Of a DNA stretch of 64,000 nucleotides, positions 33,138 through 45,570 are shown piece by piece (within the stretch, counting starts at the first letter, position 1; each line of letters begins with the position of its first letter). This stretch comes from Symbiotaphrina buchneri. Its lineage: Eukaryota > Ascomycota > Symbiotaphrinales > Symbiotaphrinaceae. Location: assembly GCA_001599915.1 (NCBI GenBank), contig BCIG01000032.1, positions 1 to 64,000 of the forward strand. The letters are read 5' to 3'. A program made the position numbers and the translations under genes. Below the pieces are notes generated by a model. The model was not told the origin of the DNA. It ran no database searches and saw only the letters and a list, made by a program, of their open reading frames with translations.

Positions 33138-34803
33138 ATGACACATACAATCCCACAGACATCAGCCACGATGGGCTCGGCATGTGTCACAGACCACGAA
33201 ATGGCGGATGTGAATTCTGCTTCTCGCCCTGAATCAAGACAGTCTCAATTGACTGATATCTCCTCGCACTCTACTCATACTCACTTCCACCCCTCAAGCA
33301 ACGTCTCCCAGATCACCCTTCCGGATCGCGAAACTACCCCTCCAACTTCAATCTCGAAAACAAGTCAAGAATCGCTGCGCTCCATGGATTCCCAGGGTGC
33401 TTTCGATGCGACCGAGCGCAAGGAGATGGCGGAACAGATCGAGCGACCCAAGACCCCCGTTCAGGACCCGGAAGAGGTGAAGAAGGTGCTCACTCAGAAC
33501 GCGCATACCGCTCCCGTCAGTCGCGTCGCAGAGACACCCACACCTCCAGTTGCGCATAAGAGAACTTCGAGCGGATTGATCAAGCCGGCGGGCGCGAGTG
33601 TTCCCAATAATCGTATTGTCGGTTCCGGCGGAGGTCGCTCCCGGACTGACAGCACGAGCTCAACGCAAAGCAAGATGTCCATCTCCGAGGTACGATTTCC
33701 TTCATATGCTCATCAAGCAATTAATAATATTGACTCTGTGTTAGATGTCCGCGGAGCTGCGTACACGCCTCTCGTATGCCATGTTGAAGGTCCAAAACGG
33801 ATGGCAGTCGCATAACCTCGATGAACTTGAACAGATGACTTCCAATCCTGGCTCTCCGCTCTTCAACAACTTTGTGCGCAACCGCCTCGGATCTCCCCTA
33901 AGCCCACACGCATTCGCGACAACTCGCGCCTCGGGCAGCCCGGATTCTACGCCGAAAGGTCGTTTTTCCGCATCTCCTCCTTTTCCGAACGGTGCCCGGC
34001 CTTACCACAACGGAATCTTCACCGGTTCTTCGCCTTCAAACAAACTCCGCCGGGAGTCATTTGGGCGCGCGCTGTCGAATGTCCCGAGTCAAAGATACTC
34101 CCAGCAGTCTCACCCTACCAGCAACGTGCCTACTCTGGCCCCAGCTGCTCAAGTCGTACCCAAGCGTGCCGCTGCACTCTCCAATTCTCAACTCCCGCAA
34201 CTCACAACCAACACATCCAACCTCTCCTCGACCTCCGCAGCCGCAACCTACTATGGCACCTACGGAACAAGTCCCATCGACGCCCCCAATCCTCTCCTGC
34301 CTCACCTCCCGAGCACTCCGCGCCGGTCACAATCCTCCCCGGAGAAACCGAAAACAAAAGCGGAGATGGAGCAGGAAGCAGTCGAGAGTCTCATCTTCCT
34401 CTCATCACCCAGCAATGGCCACAGCGGTTTCGGTTCGCCCGCGCACTCACAGTCACATTTCCCTCGGGACACGCCTAATCTAGCCCGGAAGGCCGCGCTG
34501 ATGTCGCCGAGCGCGAGGAGGTATGGCGTCGTCAGCCCGGTGAGCGGCAGCGAAGCCTTGGACGTAGAGAGCAGCCAGAGCAGTGAGGAGGATCTCGCGG
34601 CCGGGCTGGCCGGCGGTGTTCAGACCAAGATGGCGAACTTACAGAGCCCGTATGCGCATGCCGGCGCAATGGTTGCGGTCGGTGCAGACACTCCCTCGCG
34701 AAGCCGGATGGGTGATCGTGAGAGACGCGCGCAGGAGCTCGATGCTGTCCTTGCGAAGATGGCAGAGCAGGAAGCGAGCACCAGCGACGACGAAGAACTA
34801 TAA
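33138..34803 (+). CDS. Whi5/Nrm1-type G1/S transcriptional repressor
   Basis: Two exons (33138-33689, 33745-34803) around a 55-base intron, 536 residues. The open frame extends upstream only through a GTG, so the first ATG (MTHTIPQTSATMG) is chosen. The second exon opens with the short conserved core of the Whi5 family (ELRTRLSYAMLKVQNGWQSH, then LDELE), the motif by which Whi5 and Nrm1 dock on SBF/MBF. Everything else is low-complexity Ser/Thr/Pro sequence with many SP/TP sites (for example PKTPVQDP, GSPLSP, DTPSRS), as expected for a cyclin-dependent-kinase target released from promoters at G1/S. Its role would be to repress cell-cycle start genes in the nucleus until phosphorylated. Whether it acts as Whi5 or Nrm1 cannot be told from sequence alone. 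Confidence 0.85.
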
Positions 34804-35830
34804 TTCTCGGTGCTCACCGAATGGAGAGTCGCCGTGAAGCTGTCCTTGTCTGTCCAGCAACGTCGACCACGCCACACCAGTTCACGGAGTTCTGAATCGG
34901 CGTCTCTGGAGTTTGTCATTTGCTTTTACTTGCTGTATTTGTCTTGCTTCTTCCTCATTTGCTCCGTCCGGCATTCTCGCATCATCTTTTCGCTGCCCCT
35001 TTTGCTCACTTACCCACGACCCCTGGACCGGGCCCGATGATACCCCCTTCTCCGCACCCCGACGACCGACGCCCGAAACCCGATGTGGGACTCACCGCCC
35101 GAGGCTCCGTCGCGTCCTGTGCGTTGCGCCTCACGATACGACTTATGACTTGCACTTGCTTCGGTTTTTTGCTTTGCGCGCTTGCATGTTCTACCTGCAT
35201 CTGGAGTTGCTTCTTCTTATTTGCATGATCCCTTCCATCTCGTTCTGCCCCGCTTAGAGTGAGTGCACATATTGCGGGAGCTTTGCATTCGGTGGTTTCC
35301 TAGCGGCCATTTCCCATCCATCTGCAGGTCGATCTCGATGTCCATCTAAGGGATTGGTGGTACACTCGCGGCGGGCGGATTCGCTATGCTTACTTGCGAA
35401 GAGAAGGGTTTCGGTGGAATGCGGCCATTGTGAAAGGCTTGCTTTGCTTACCTGATGTCCTCCGCGCTTGAGATCGCTTGCTCAGGTGCTTTGCTTTGCT
35501 GCTGTGGCTGCGCAATGCAGTGAAAGAAAATACAAACAAACAGATATTGACAATGTCCGTTCCGGTTGCTTTATGTGAGGTGCTCGATGGTGCACTAAAT
35601 GTAGATGTTGACATCCATTTGTCTAATTCTGTGCCGAGAAGCGGCCCAGGATGCGAAAAAAACAAACGCCAGGCTCTCCCAGCAAATTAACCCTATATAC
35701 TCCGCTGCCCGCATGCGGGTAATCTCCATCATCATCCACCGGGAGAAGGCCTATAAACACTGTCCACCATCTTCTAAAGCCACCATCTACCTGCACTTCA
35801 CCCGTCTATCACATCCCGCGACACCCCGCT
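34804..35830. other. Convergent spacer, 3' flanks
   Basis: 1 kb between the Whi5-like gene and the convergent monooxygenase. The 34913-35257 frame starts with TTG and is T/C-rich without family features. Nothing else is seen. Confidence 0.5.
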
Positions 35831-37853
35831 CTATGTCGTCGCAGCCCACACCGGCACGCCTTCAAACTTAATACCCGGCGCCCTCTCGCCATGCACGTCC
35901 TGCTCATCGACCGTCATGCCACCGCCATTCGCATGCTCCACATGCTGGACACCATGTTTGTCCTTCTCCCTCAAATCCGCCGCTACGTCTGCAGGTGTCG
36001 ATTTCCCATCCTTCCGCCTCACCGTCTCCGGCACGCCCAGCTGCTCCAATTCCTTAACATGCACCCCTCCCTTCCTCAATCTGACTTCCGGCAGACGCCA
36101 CTCCGTCGGCTCAAGGTACCACGCACGATCCAGATCCGTCCTTCGATCACGCTCAGACCAGCCGTCTCCGAACCATCCAAAGCGCTCGCCATCAACATAG
36201 GTAAACTCATAATCCTCAAAGCGCGGTTCCGCCAGGGCTTCGATGGCATGTAGCGAGCTGCCGGGCCACAGCGCAGTCACGGCGCCGGTCTTGCTGCCGC
36301 CCTTGTACCAGGAGCTGCAGTCCTCGGAGTGGACGGTGCGGGCGAAATACGCGGCGCAGAAGGCCACAAAGTCCGCCTCCGCGGACGGTTTCACGGTGAG
36401 GGAGCGGATGTGCTGGGTTTGCAGTTTGGCCAGGCATTTGGCGATGTACTCTGCGGCGCGCTCGAAGATCATGAGCAGGTTCCCTGCGCCGAGGGCCGAG
36501 TTGGGCCCGAAGCTCATGAAGTAGTTTGGGAAGGAGGAGGTGGTGACCGAGAGGTACGAGGAGGGGTACTCGGCCCATTTGTCGGACAGCTTGAGCCCGC
36601 CTTGGCCGTAGGTGGGGAAGCGGCCTTTGAAGGAGGTGTCGAAGCCCGTGGCGCAGATGATGGTGTCGACATCACGCGACACGCCGTCTTGGGTCACGAT
36701 GCCCGTGGCCGTGACGTGCGCGATGGGCGAGGAGATAACGTCGACGTTGTCCTTGACCAGCGCCTCGAGGTACCCCGGGCCGGGCGTCAGGCGCTTGCAG
36801 GTCGGCGGGAAGTCCGGCAAAAGGTGTTTTGCGACGGCGGGCTTGGAGGCTAGCTTGGACGTCATGTGCTCGGTCATGAACGCGCGGACTTCCTCCTGCG
36901 CCTTGGAGCCCTTGATGGTGATCGGGTGGCCCGATTGTAGCTCCTGCTCGATGCGCTTGCGGTAGTAGTGGTACAGGTCCGGGTCGGCCAGCCAGGCTTG
37001 GATCTCCGACTTGGTGAAGTCGAAGTTGCTGCCGTTCGGGTTGCGCTTCTTCACCTCGTCGCCTGCGATCGTCGTCGCGATCCATGTCGACCCGCGGACG
37101 TAGTGGTCCACGTGCGCGACCTTGGGCTGGATGTTCGGCAAGATCTGGATGCCGGACGAGCCCGCGCCGATGAGGGCCACTTTCTCGCCCGTGTAGTCGT
37201 ACGACTCGTCCCACGCGGCGCTGTGCAAAAGCTTGCCCTTGAAGTCGTGCAGGCCCGGGATGTTGGGCCATTTCCAGTCGTTGAGGACGCCGATGGCGGT
37301 GATGAGGGCGTCGGACTCGTCGGTGAAGGTCTCGCCCGTGGTCAGATTCCGGATCCTGACGTGCCACTTGCTGGTCTTGTCGTCCCACCGCGCTTCTTCG
37401 ACTTTGTGGCTGAGCTTCATGTATTGCCGCACTTCGTACTTGTCGGCCACCTTTTGCCAGTACCGGAGGATCTCGGGCGCCGAGGCATAGAATTGTGACC
37501 ACTCGGGGTTGGGCTCGAAGGTCAATTGGTATCCGTGTGCGGGGATGTCTGTTGCCGTGTATGTCAGCGCATAATTCATGGAATGCGTCCTCCCTGAGGA
37601 GAAAAAGTAGGTTCAACATACCACAAGCGCATCCCGGATATCTGTTCTCGAACCATGTTCCTCCCAGCTCCTCATTTTTGTCATAAATGGTCAATTGGAA
37701 GTTCCGTAGATACTGTGGCAGGCGTATTGCCATCAATATCCCGGAAATCCCAGCGCCCACGCAGATGACCTTGATCGGACGCGCCGAGTCGATGCTGCGC
37801 TCGGTGATCTTGAAGGGTGCCTCTGTGGCCATGGTGTCTGTTGGCTGAGGCAT
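35831..37853 (-). CDS. Baeyer-Villiger-type flavin monooxygenase
   Basis: Two exons (37622-37853, 35831-37548) around a 73-base intron, 649 residues from MPQPTDT; an in-frame ATG seven codons on (37832, in ACCATGG context) is an equally good start. FAD is bound by GAGISG (33-38) followed by GGTWFENRYPGCACD, NADPH by GAGSSG (205-210). Between them lies the family fingerprint F-x-G-x3-H-x3-W-D (FKGKLLHSAAWD, F180 to D191), with the final D variant also seen in known Baeyer-Villiger enzymes. ATGFDTSF marks the third dinucleotide-associated motif. Such enzymes insert oxygen next to a ketone, giving an ester or lactone. The C-terminal 150 residues are longer than in the minimal family and partly charged. 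Its same-strand neighbours are homogentisate dioxygenase and a transporter. Confidence 0.92.
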
Positions 37854-40242
37854 TTCTCCAACTGGTCCCCAGCTGGAGTATACTCTGCGCCGAAAAAGTG
37901 CTCCAATATTCCCTACCCCCGCTTTCGAGCAGCAACCGTACGAGGGGTTGCAGTGCTTCAAGAGATGGAGAGATAATTAACCAAAAAGCAACCAAACCCC
38001 TAGAACAGACCACAGATGATCCAACAGGCTATAGAGAATGGACAAATCCTGGGGTCAGAAAAAGAAAAGAGTGTTGTCGCAAGTCTTTATTTGCATTCGC
38101 TATGCGGCGAGGGGCCAACAACAAAAGAAGGCGAACCCCGCCACGCCCAGACGTCCTAGCACACCCCTTTCCCCAGGGCAGGCAGGTCTGTCCCCGCGCC
38201 TCACGCCATCCGTCTCCGGATCTCCAAGACGAGTGGCCACGGCCCAGATGGGGCCCCAGTTTTCCTTGGGGGATCAGTCATGCTTGAACAGGCCTTCAGG
38301 GCCCACCGTCACCCCGAGTTGTGGGTCCATATGGTAGTAGGCCGCTGCTCACCATGCAGGTACAATGTTAATTCAGTGGTCTTTTTACGGCGGGCCGAAT
38401 TACTCAGTCCTGTGCCGTCATCATGTCCAGAGCCAGCAGGGGGATTGGAATTACTAATCCCTGCCCTCCTGTGAAATGCATTCCCAGCGGATGGGGAAGC
38501 TCGGCCCGAGATGTCTGCTATGGACGCCTGCGAGAGTGGACGTTTCCCCAACATCTCCACCGCGTTTCCCTCACCCGCAGGTGTGGATCCGTCGAGTGGG
38601 TCTGGCTGGGTCAGTGGTCCCTTGGCGTTCTGTGTGGGTCTGGAGAAAAAGTGGAGTATCGGATATGGATGAGCTGTTCGGATATGGTGATTCCCCTTGG
38701 GTATTTTCCGCGCTTTCGAATGCGGGTGGGTATTTGCCGGCATATCCGGAGTCGCTGGCTAGCTGTGAATTCGTACGCGCGCGTGATCCTTCCCAACGGA
38801 AGAGGCGGGTCTGGATTTGTGGATCCGTCCTTCGATCATCTTGGTCTTGGGAGCGATTTCGAGACGGTATCCGTATTGAATTGTATTCGTACGTGAAACC
38901 AACATTGTGAACTGGTCAGGGTCGAAGACGTGTTCGAGTTGCAGAACGTGGAGTGTGTGGATGTCCATCCATCTCTGCATAGATGAGAGAGCCAATTAGA
39001 ATGAAGTCTCGCCGATGACTTCGATAAAAGCGAATGCAGCTGGACTGGGAGACCAGACGACCAGAAATTGAATTGTCGGCAAAATCACCACCTTTGATCA
39101 TCTCGCGCTCAAGTCACCTCCAAAGTCATCTCTCATAAACCATAATATACTTCACAAAGTTGGCATCCAGGATATTCAAGGTCGCTTTTCAAACGATCCA
39201 GGTGTAAGTAAGGTATGTGTTGAGACACGTTTCTACTACTTCCGTATCTCGCAACTAACTTACCCCTGAACCCCTATTCTCATCACCTCCTCTTTCAACT
39301 AAAAGCAACCACCTACCTCACGTACCCTGCCTACTCACGAATTCTACCTCTCTTGGTCCAGTCCCGCACCCAGCGATCACGAACCACTAATCCCTCCCTA
39401 CCAGCAGCCCGCCTGCCAAAACCAGCACCATTCGGTTTTCCTTCCTCAGCAGTCCACCCAACCCACACCCTCTATTCTCCCCAATCGCTTCCCCCTTAAG
39501 CCCCATCCTCATACCCACCCGTCGCGGAAGCTGGAAACCGGAGACTGGGTATTCCCCGCCCCGTCCCGCCGGCCTCATCCCAGCTGTCTGACGCCCGTCT
39601 CCACTTTACCTACAAGCGTTCTTCCACGGAGCGTCGCGCTGGGTATTTCCCGGGCCTACCTACTCTAAGACAGACACTCTACCTTACACTAAGGGACCCA
39701 CTGTGGGGACCTCCCGCCGTAGCTCGCATGCTCGCCCGGGGACCATGTCAGGCTTGAGTGGTAAGGGATGGGTATGGGTATTTCCCGCTGTGGATGGGTC
39801 CATGTACGGGCGAGAAAGGCAGGGATCGAGTGTTGAGTGTTGAGGGAGTATGCAGTACGTAGGCGGTGAAGGGGCCGAATTGCGATGAGCTGGGTGAGAT
39901 GTAGAGTGCACACACCCCTTGGGTTCGTGAGCGTATCGAAGAAAGGATGGGAGGAAACAGGATGGGAGGGAGAGGTTGATATGTGGTGTAGGGATGGGAT
40001 TGAGAGTGTGACTTGAGACTGGGATGGACATGGATGATATCAGATACCGGTCGAGGATATATAGTAGATATAGATATAGACATTTTCTGCTTGCTATCTG
40101 CTTTCAAAGAATACGGACAACAACAACAGACAATTTGACTTCAAAATCCTCGACGCATTCAAAAGACGACAAAGGGGCAGTTCCCTGTCTCCCCAGCCCC
40201 TTCCACTGCCCGTCCCTAGCCCATCACGCTTCCATCTCTCCC
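37854..40242. other. 2.4 kb gene-poor spacer with recurring GGGTATTTCCC-like motifs
   Basis: No frame is convincing on either strand. Several copies of a short motif lie at 38699, 39547, 39641 and 39775 (see findings). The left part should contain the monooxygenase promoter. Confidence 0.4.
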
Positions 40243-41855
40243 CTAAGCGCTCGCCGAATTGACATCAACACCATTCGTCGCGCCCGCCTTGCCCTTGAGG
40301 AGCTTCTCCACCTCCGGGAGGTGCTGACTAAAATTATCCTTAAGGGGATCCCACATCTTCGGGTCATGCTCATGCTTCTTGGAGCTATTCCACGCATAAT
40401 CCGTAATCGTGAAGGGGCGGGAGCTCTCAAACAAAATCGCAATACTGCCCTCGGAGATACGCATCTCCGGGGGCACGTCCTTGCTAGCCGCCACGAATTC
40501 CTCGTACGCCACGCCGTGCGGCACCATTCCGCACTCGAACGATGCGGACCCGGGCATGAACTCGTCACTGCGCCCGCCGTATTCGCCGTAGATCAGCCCC
40601 ATGTACTCGGAGGCGACGTTGCGGTGGTAGTATGGTGGTCGGTAGGTGTGCGAGGCGACGTCCCAGCGGGGCGAGAAGATGAGGAAGTCGGCGAGCGGGG
40701 CGGTGGGGTCGCGCGAGGGCGCGGTGAGGACGCAGAAGATGGATTGGTCGATGTGGTCGACGGAGATGGAGCCGACGTTGACGAATTTCGTGAGGTCGTA
40801 CTTGTACGGGACCTATGGCGGAAATTAGGAGATGGGAGGTTTGGTAGAAGAACTATTGAAACTTACATAGTTACCGTGCCATGCAACCACATCGAAGGGA
40901 GAGTGCTGCTGTGTGCTGTAGAAGAACTTTCCACCCAGCTTGTAGATGCACTTCCATTCGACGCCGGTTTGCACCTCGTACTTGGCCACAGGGTGCAAGA
41001 AATCACGGGGGTTCGCCAGGCCGTTGGCACCAAGAGGACCCAACCCAGGCAGCTCATAGTTGCTTCCCCAGATCTCAAGGATGTAACCACGAGAAGGTCC
41101 ATCCGGAAGAGAGACCTTGTAGCGCTGTCCACGCTGGATGACGGCAATCTCGCCGGGCTGAACGAAGAGCATACCGAATTCCGTCTGGATGTCCAGAGCA
41201 CCCTGTTGGGGCACGATCAGGAAATCACCATCCGAGTTGGTGAAGGTCTGGGTCGTCATGTTCTCATTGCAGACATAGACGTGTGTCGCGATACCCTCGC
41301 GAAGGGTAGGTTCGCCGGACCCAGCCATGGTCTTGAGACCCTCGGGGAAGGTGACCTTATCGTTGTTGGGAATGTCGATCGGGCGCCATGCCAATTGTGT
41401 AGGGGAGACGTGGGTCTTAGGGTTGATGGGAAGGAAGCAGGATTCGGTATCTGGGTTATCGGGCAGGTCGGTGAAACCCTGATGGGCGACGGCAGGGCGA
41501 ACCCGGTAGAGCCACGACTTCTTGTTCTTGTGACGAGGAGCCACGAAGGCACTCGCGGTCATCTGTTCGGCATAAAGACCGAAGCGGACGTTTCGTGGGG
41601 AGTTTTGACCCTGTGGGATTGTGCCGGGAATGGCCTCGGATTCGAAATGGTTACCAAAGCCAGGTTGATACTGCGCATGGGGTCAGCTTTGACGAGGCTT
41701 GAAGAGCTGGAGTGCCATACCTTGTAAGGATCATTCTTCCTCACGGCAAAGGAAGGAATCGCTCCATCCTTCTGCGTCTCCGCCCAGTGGAAGATGTGCT
41801 GATAGTCGAGCTTCTCCCCGTTCTTCGCACTGCCGTTGGCCACGGTAGTCGGCAT
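40243..41855 (-). CDS. Homogentisate 1,2-dioxygenase, long form
   Basis: Three exons (41721-41855, 40867-41670, 40243-40812), 502 residues, with introns of 50 and 54 bases. The enzyme opens the ring of homogentisate to maleylacetoacetate in tyrosine/phenylalanine breakdown. The cupin core carries the iron ligands H376 and E382 (YYHRNVASEYMG) and H412 (MVPHG). Family landmarks YQPGFGNHFESEA, GLYAEQ, TAPRHKNKKSWLYR-like and the RPPYYHRN loop are present. Known fungal and human enzymes have about 445-450 residues. This protein has an N-terminal extension, essentially exon 1 (45 residues, MPTTVANGSAKNGEK onward), before the normal start of the fold, plus small internal insertions. It may therefore be a paralogue rather than the housekeeping tyrosine-pathway copy. 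No maleylacetoacetate isomerase or fumarylacetoacetase gene lies nearby. Confidence 0.92.
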
Positions 41856-43649
41856 GTTGTCGGATATATTCTCGATGACCAAATTCCTACTTTTTATCCT
41901 CAAGGAAAGGTGTGTTGAATACCTTTCAGACTGCACACACGCAACTGAACCGACTCTGGACAGCGTTGGTGGGCGGGTTGACTGGGCCTTAATACCCCAC
42001 CAGGCCCGGCACGGACGAGGCCCTTTTTATCTTGGAGGCAGGGCATGCTTCCCCACACCGAGAGAGCACACGCCTCCGGTCCCAGCCCAGCCCTTGGGTT
42101 CTTGCTCCAGTCGCATGGCCTGACTTTTGCCCGCTGGCCAGCCTCAAGGTAGGTTAGCATCATCGATTGGCGGCTACCTAACGGTAGGACGTGTGTGCCC
42201 TTCTCTGCTTGGCGGTAGGTACTTCACAGCGTCAGACGCCAACCCCACCTTGGACAAGATGAGTGTATCGACGCCGTATCGTACAATCGCCCTCTGTACG
42301 GAGATCCTATGTCAGGGGAGCATGCCTCCGCCAAGCAGGAGGGTTTCCGATCGATATAATACGCAGCGATAAGCTCATCCTGCGCGCCTGGTCCTTATTA
42401 CCAAAGACCATGCATGCCTCCACACATACACCGGCATCGGCGTCTGGCTACAGTAGGGACTCTAATTGAAAGCCTGATTGCAGTGAGCTTCTGCTCTCAT
42501 CGGCAGTTGGATCAGTTCCCATTGCCGTGTTTCCTCTTACCAGAAGATTCGTAACGCGCGGTCAGGTGCCCATCTAGCAATACCTACGGCAATGCGTTCA
42601 TGCGTCCACTGTTACCCGTGGAGATTTGCCGGGATTGGAATTGGCAGATGTGGGGTCTGCGTTACCGAACGACGGCGCTCTACAAGGGTACTGTGGGCCC
42701 TTCTCCACAGCAGGCGCCGCTCCTGCAGTCGCCTTGCCTTTGGGGAACAAGGCACAGTGAAGTTCCAATGCTTTTGCGCGCGGAGTGGTACTCTGTATAA
42801 TTTCACTTTTCCTACGGCAATCGGTAGTTGCCGCCTACCGTAGTACTTCTCAATCATCTGTAGACTGCACACTGGCAAAGGTACCCACTCTCCTGGAGTG
42901 CCCGCCGAGCCACGATAAAGTGAGGCCAGCCGATTGACAGAGAGAGCTTTGTGGCTACAAATGCAGGAGAAAATGTTAGTAAGGCGTTACACAACTTCAA
43001 AAGCAACTATTATTCCCATGAACTGCCGTAAAAGCCAGCTGTATCTCGTATGTACAATACTGTAACACATACACTTCATGTATCTCCTCCAAAACTCTCC
43101 TGCTGACAACACCCTGACCAAGCAGACTATCACCATCCCCTATCTCCTTCCTCCACTCCCATCCGAGCATACCCGTGCCCTATCCCACCTCCCTTCCAAC
43201 CAACCGAGCTCCCGGATCCTGCAGAAGTCCACCGCGTAAATGCATGGGCGATGATTATCTCGATCATCTGATACTGGTGGGGTAAAGAGGTCCCAAACTC
43301 CATATTGGGCGGTTACCCCACATCCTGTCCTTGCAACGTTGAGTCAAGGAAAGGGGCCCGCTGACTGTTTGCTGACGAAGCTTACCCCTGAAGTGGGTGT
43401 GATGATGCCTCCTCCACGGGAGCAAGATAGGGGTTGGGGTAAATGACGGCCTGATCGTGGAATGATACAAGCACAGATGCCGTCGTACTCCAAGGCCCAC
43501 TGCATACATACGGCCAATGTTCATTGACGTCTCAAGCTTCAGAGATAGGTACTCGAATTCAACATCCTCTAGAACTAACTCCAGACGCCTGATTGTACTC
43601 ATGGTGACCATGCGAGAGCATCTCGTCAGACACCAGTTCGTCTACCCAT
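41856..43649. other. 1.8 kb spacer with GGCGGTAGG/TACGGCAA inverted motifs
   Basis: This holds the dioxygenase promoter (right of 41855) and the transporter 3' flank. No gene seen. Inverted short motifs at 42169-42220 and 42811-42843 could be the worn ends of a small non-coding element (see findings). Confidence 0.4.
42811..42843. repeat. Short inverted repeat (hairpin)
   Basis: CGGCAA and TTGCCG flank a seven-base loop, and the outer arms CTACGG and CCGTAG extend the symmetry, so about 33 bases can fold on themselves. A related CCTACGGCAATG stretch lies at 42579. No terminator role is implied; it is intergenic. Confidence 0.5.
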
Positions 43650-45570
43650 CTACAGATGCAATGGGCCCGACCATAACCTGATGGCGTGCCCATACCTATG
43701 CATAAGGATCAATATAATCGTCGAAAACCCCACGACCGCCGCCTGGATGCCAAACGAGACATCATAGCCACTCTTCGCGCCCCAGGGGCTCTGAAAATAC
43801 CCCACCGCAAATCCCCCAATCGTTCTCGCAAAGTTCAAGAACCCGCTGACCTCACCACTCGCCTGGGGGTAATTATCCAGCGCATACGCCGTGATGGCCA
43901 CGCTGGCCGTCATGACGCCGAACACGTACATGCCCCAGCCGACGATGATGGCCGCGGGCGACAGCGAGCGGTACAGGGCCTGCCCGACGATCACCAGGCC
44001 TGGGATCATGAAGAACGCCGAGATGTAGTTCGTCCAGAGCCGCGCTTCGGGCTTGAAGTGCCCCCCGTGGGTCCGCACGTACCGCGCCGCCAGGTAGTCG
44101 TTGAAGTAGTGCCCGAACAGCTCGCCGATGGTCACGGCCACGAGCGGCGTGAAGTACACGAACCCGATGGCGTTGGCGCCGAAGCCGTACCCGCCAGCGG
44201 ATTTGGGCGTTTCGAGCAGGATGCTAGAGGTGATGTTGATCCCGACGGCCCACATGAATGAGAGGCAGCTGAGGAGCGTGTAAGCATGACGGTAAGGTTG
44301 GAGAGGGGACGCGAGGAAACGCACTAATAGACCATAGCCATGGGGACCATAGGCTTCATCAGTGTCTTTCCCAACCTCATCCAGCCAGCACCGAAGGTCC
44401 AGAAGTAATTATGGTTCTGGATCTGCCAGATACCCAGGACGCGCATGATGCGTGTGCCGCGGGGTGGCTGCCGTTCCATTGGGACGGTGCGGTCATAGTA
44501 GGATTCGTCCGCGAAGACCACGATCAGCACCATGGCGACGCAGCAGATGGCGAAGACAAGCCAGAATACTGGGCGCCATTGGCCGGTGCCTGCGATCATG
44601 AAGTTGCCGAAGAAGGGTCCACAGTAGGGGGATAAGAGGAAAAGAGCGGCCCATAGCCCAATCTTGCGGGCGTGTTCATGGAAGAAGAACATGTCTTTTA
44701 CATAAGAGAGACCGATGGACTGACAGGCCGTGAGCTGGAAGGTCGTTGTTAGCTCGTATCCAACCATAACCAGATTTTGTGTGGAGACTTGATCATCGGA
44801 CGTGACAGGAGGAATGAGATCGATGGAGATGTGTAACGGAGAATCCAACCCGCCTTCCGTGAATGCACATTAAATGAATAATCACTTACAGTAAAGCCCA
44901 TCAAAGCTCTCAGACCATAGAAGGAGCTGAAGTCATTCGCAACAGCACATCCCAACGTGAAGAACGTGCCAGCCAAAGTCGTCCAGAAGAGCACCGGGGC
45001 CCTTCCACAGAAATAGATAAACGGGATCCAAAACAAGCCTCCCACGCCCCTATACCAGTAATCAGCAATCTCCACCGCATCTTCCATCTGCCTCATCTCC
45101 CTTAGGCCATTCACAACGCAGAGAAACACTCACAGCATAGCCACATTCAAATTCCCCGCCGTATTCACCGTATTCGGGCTCATACCCCACTCGGCGCCCT
45201 GGAGGACAATACAGGGAATCCCCGCGCCGCTACCAAAATCCCCCAGGAAGGCACATAGCGCGACAATGAAGAGGATCATGTGTTTCTTGAACGGCGACCA
45301 GTTCACGGGATCGTTCGGGTCGTCGCTGGGCTGCGGGATCAGCACTGTGTGCCCGTCCGGGGCGAGCTTGAGGTTTGGTCGTCGAGCGCGTGCGCCGGCC
45401 TCGAGCCCGGCTGAGGCACTGTCGCCGATGTCGAGGATGATGTCTGAGTCGGCATCGTGGTCGTCGAGCGCGACGTGCGTGTCTTGTTGCGAAGAGGGTT
45501 GCGAGGGGATCTGGGTGGTTTCGGAGTGAGAGATGGTGGGCTTTTCGGCGAAGGTCTCCTCGGTGGACAT
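43650..45570 (-). CDS. MFS transporter (fungal DHA1-like)
   Basis: Four exons (45134-45570, 44890-45049, 44325-44734, 43650-44268), 541 residues from MSTEETFAEK. The introns are 84, 155 and 56 bases. A polar 110-residue N-terminus ends in the family signature DPNDPVNWSPFKKH, followed by twelve predicted membrane helices. The first is around MILFIVALCAFLGDFGSG; others include LFWTTLAGTFFTLGCAVA and WLVFAICCVAMVLIVVFADE, with ESYYDRTVP and a charged loop between the two six-helix halves. This group exports or imports small organic molecules by proton coupling in the plasma membrane. The substrate is unknown. Sharing orientation and neighbourhood with a Baeyer-Villiger enzyme and a ring-cleaving dioxygenase suggests an aromatic acid or ketone, as inference only. 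Confidence 0.9.

Noticed and set aside
34913-35257. 114-codon Cys/Phe/Leu-rich plus-strand frame after the Whi5-like gene
   Set aside because: It begins with TTG in a T/C-rich 3' flank and overlaps a second chance frame; nothing supports translation.
36329-37498. Long plus-strand frames opposite the Baeyer-Villiger monooxygenase
   Set aside because: They are mirror frames of a GC-rich coding sequence; the minus strand carries all flavin-enzyme motifs.
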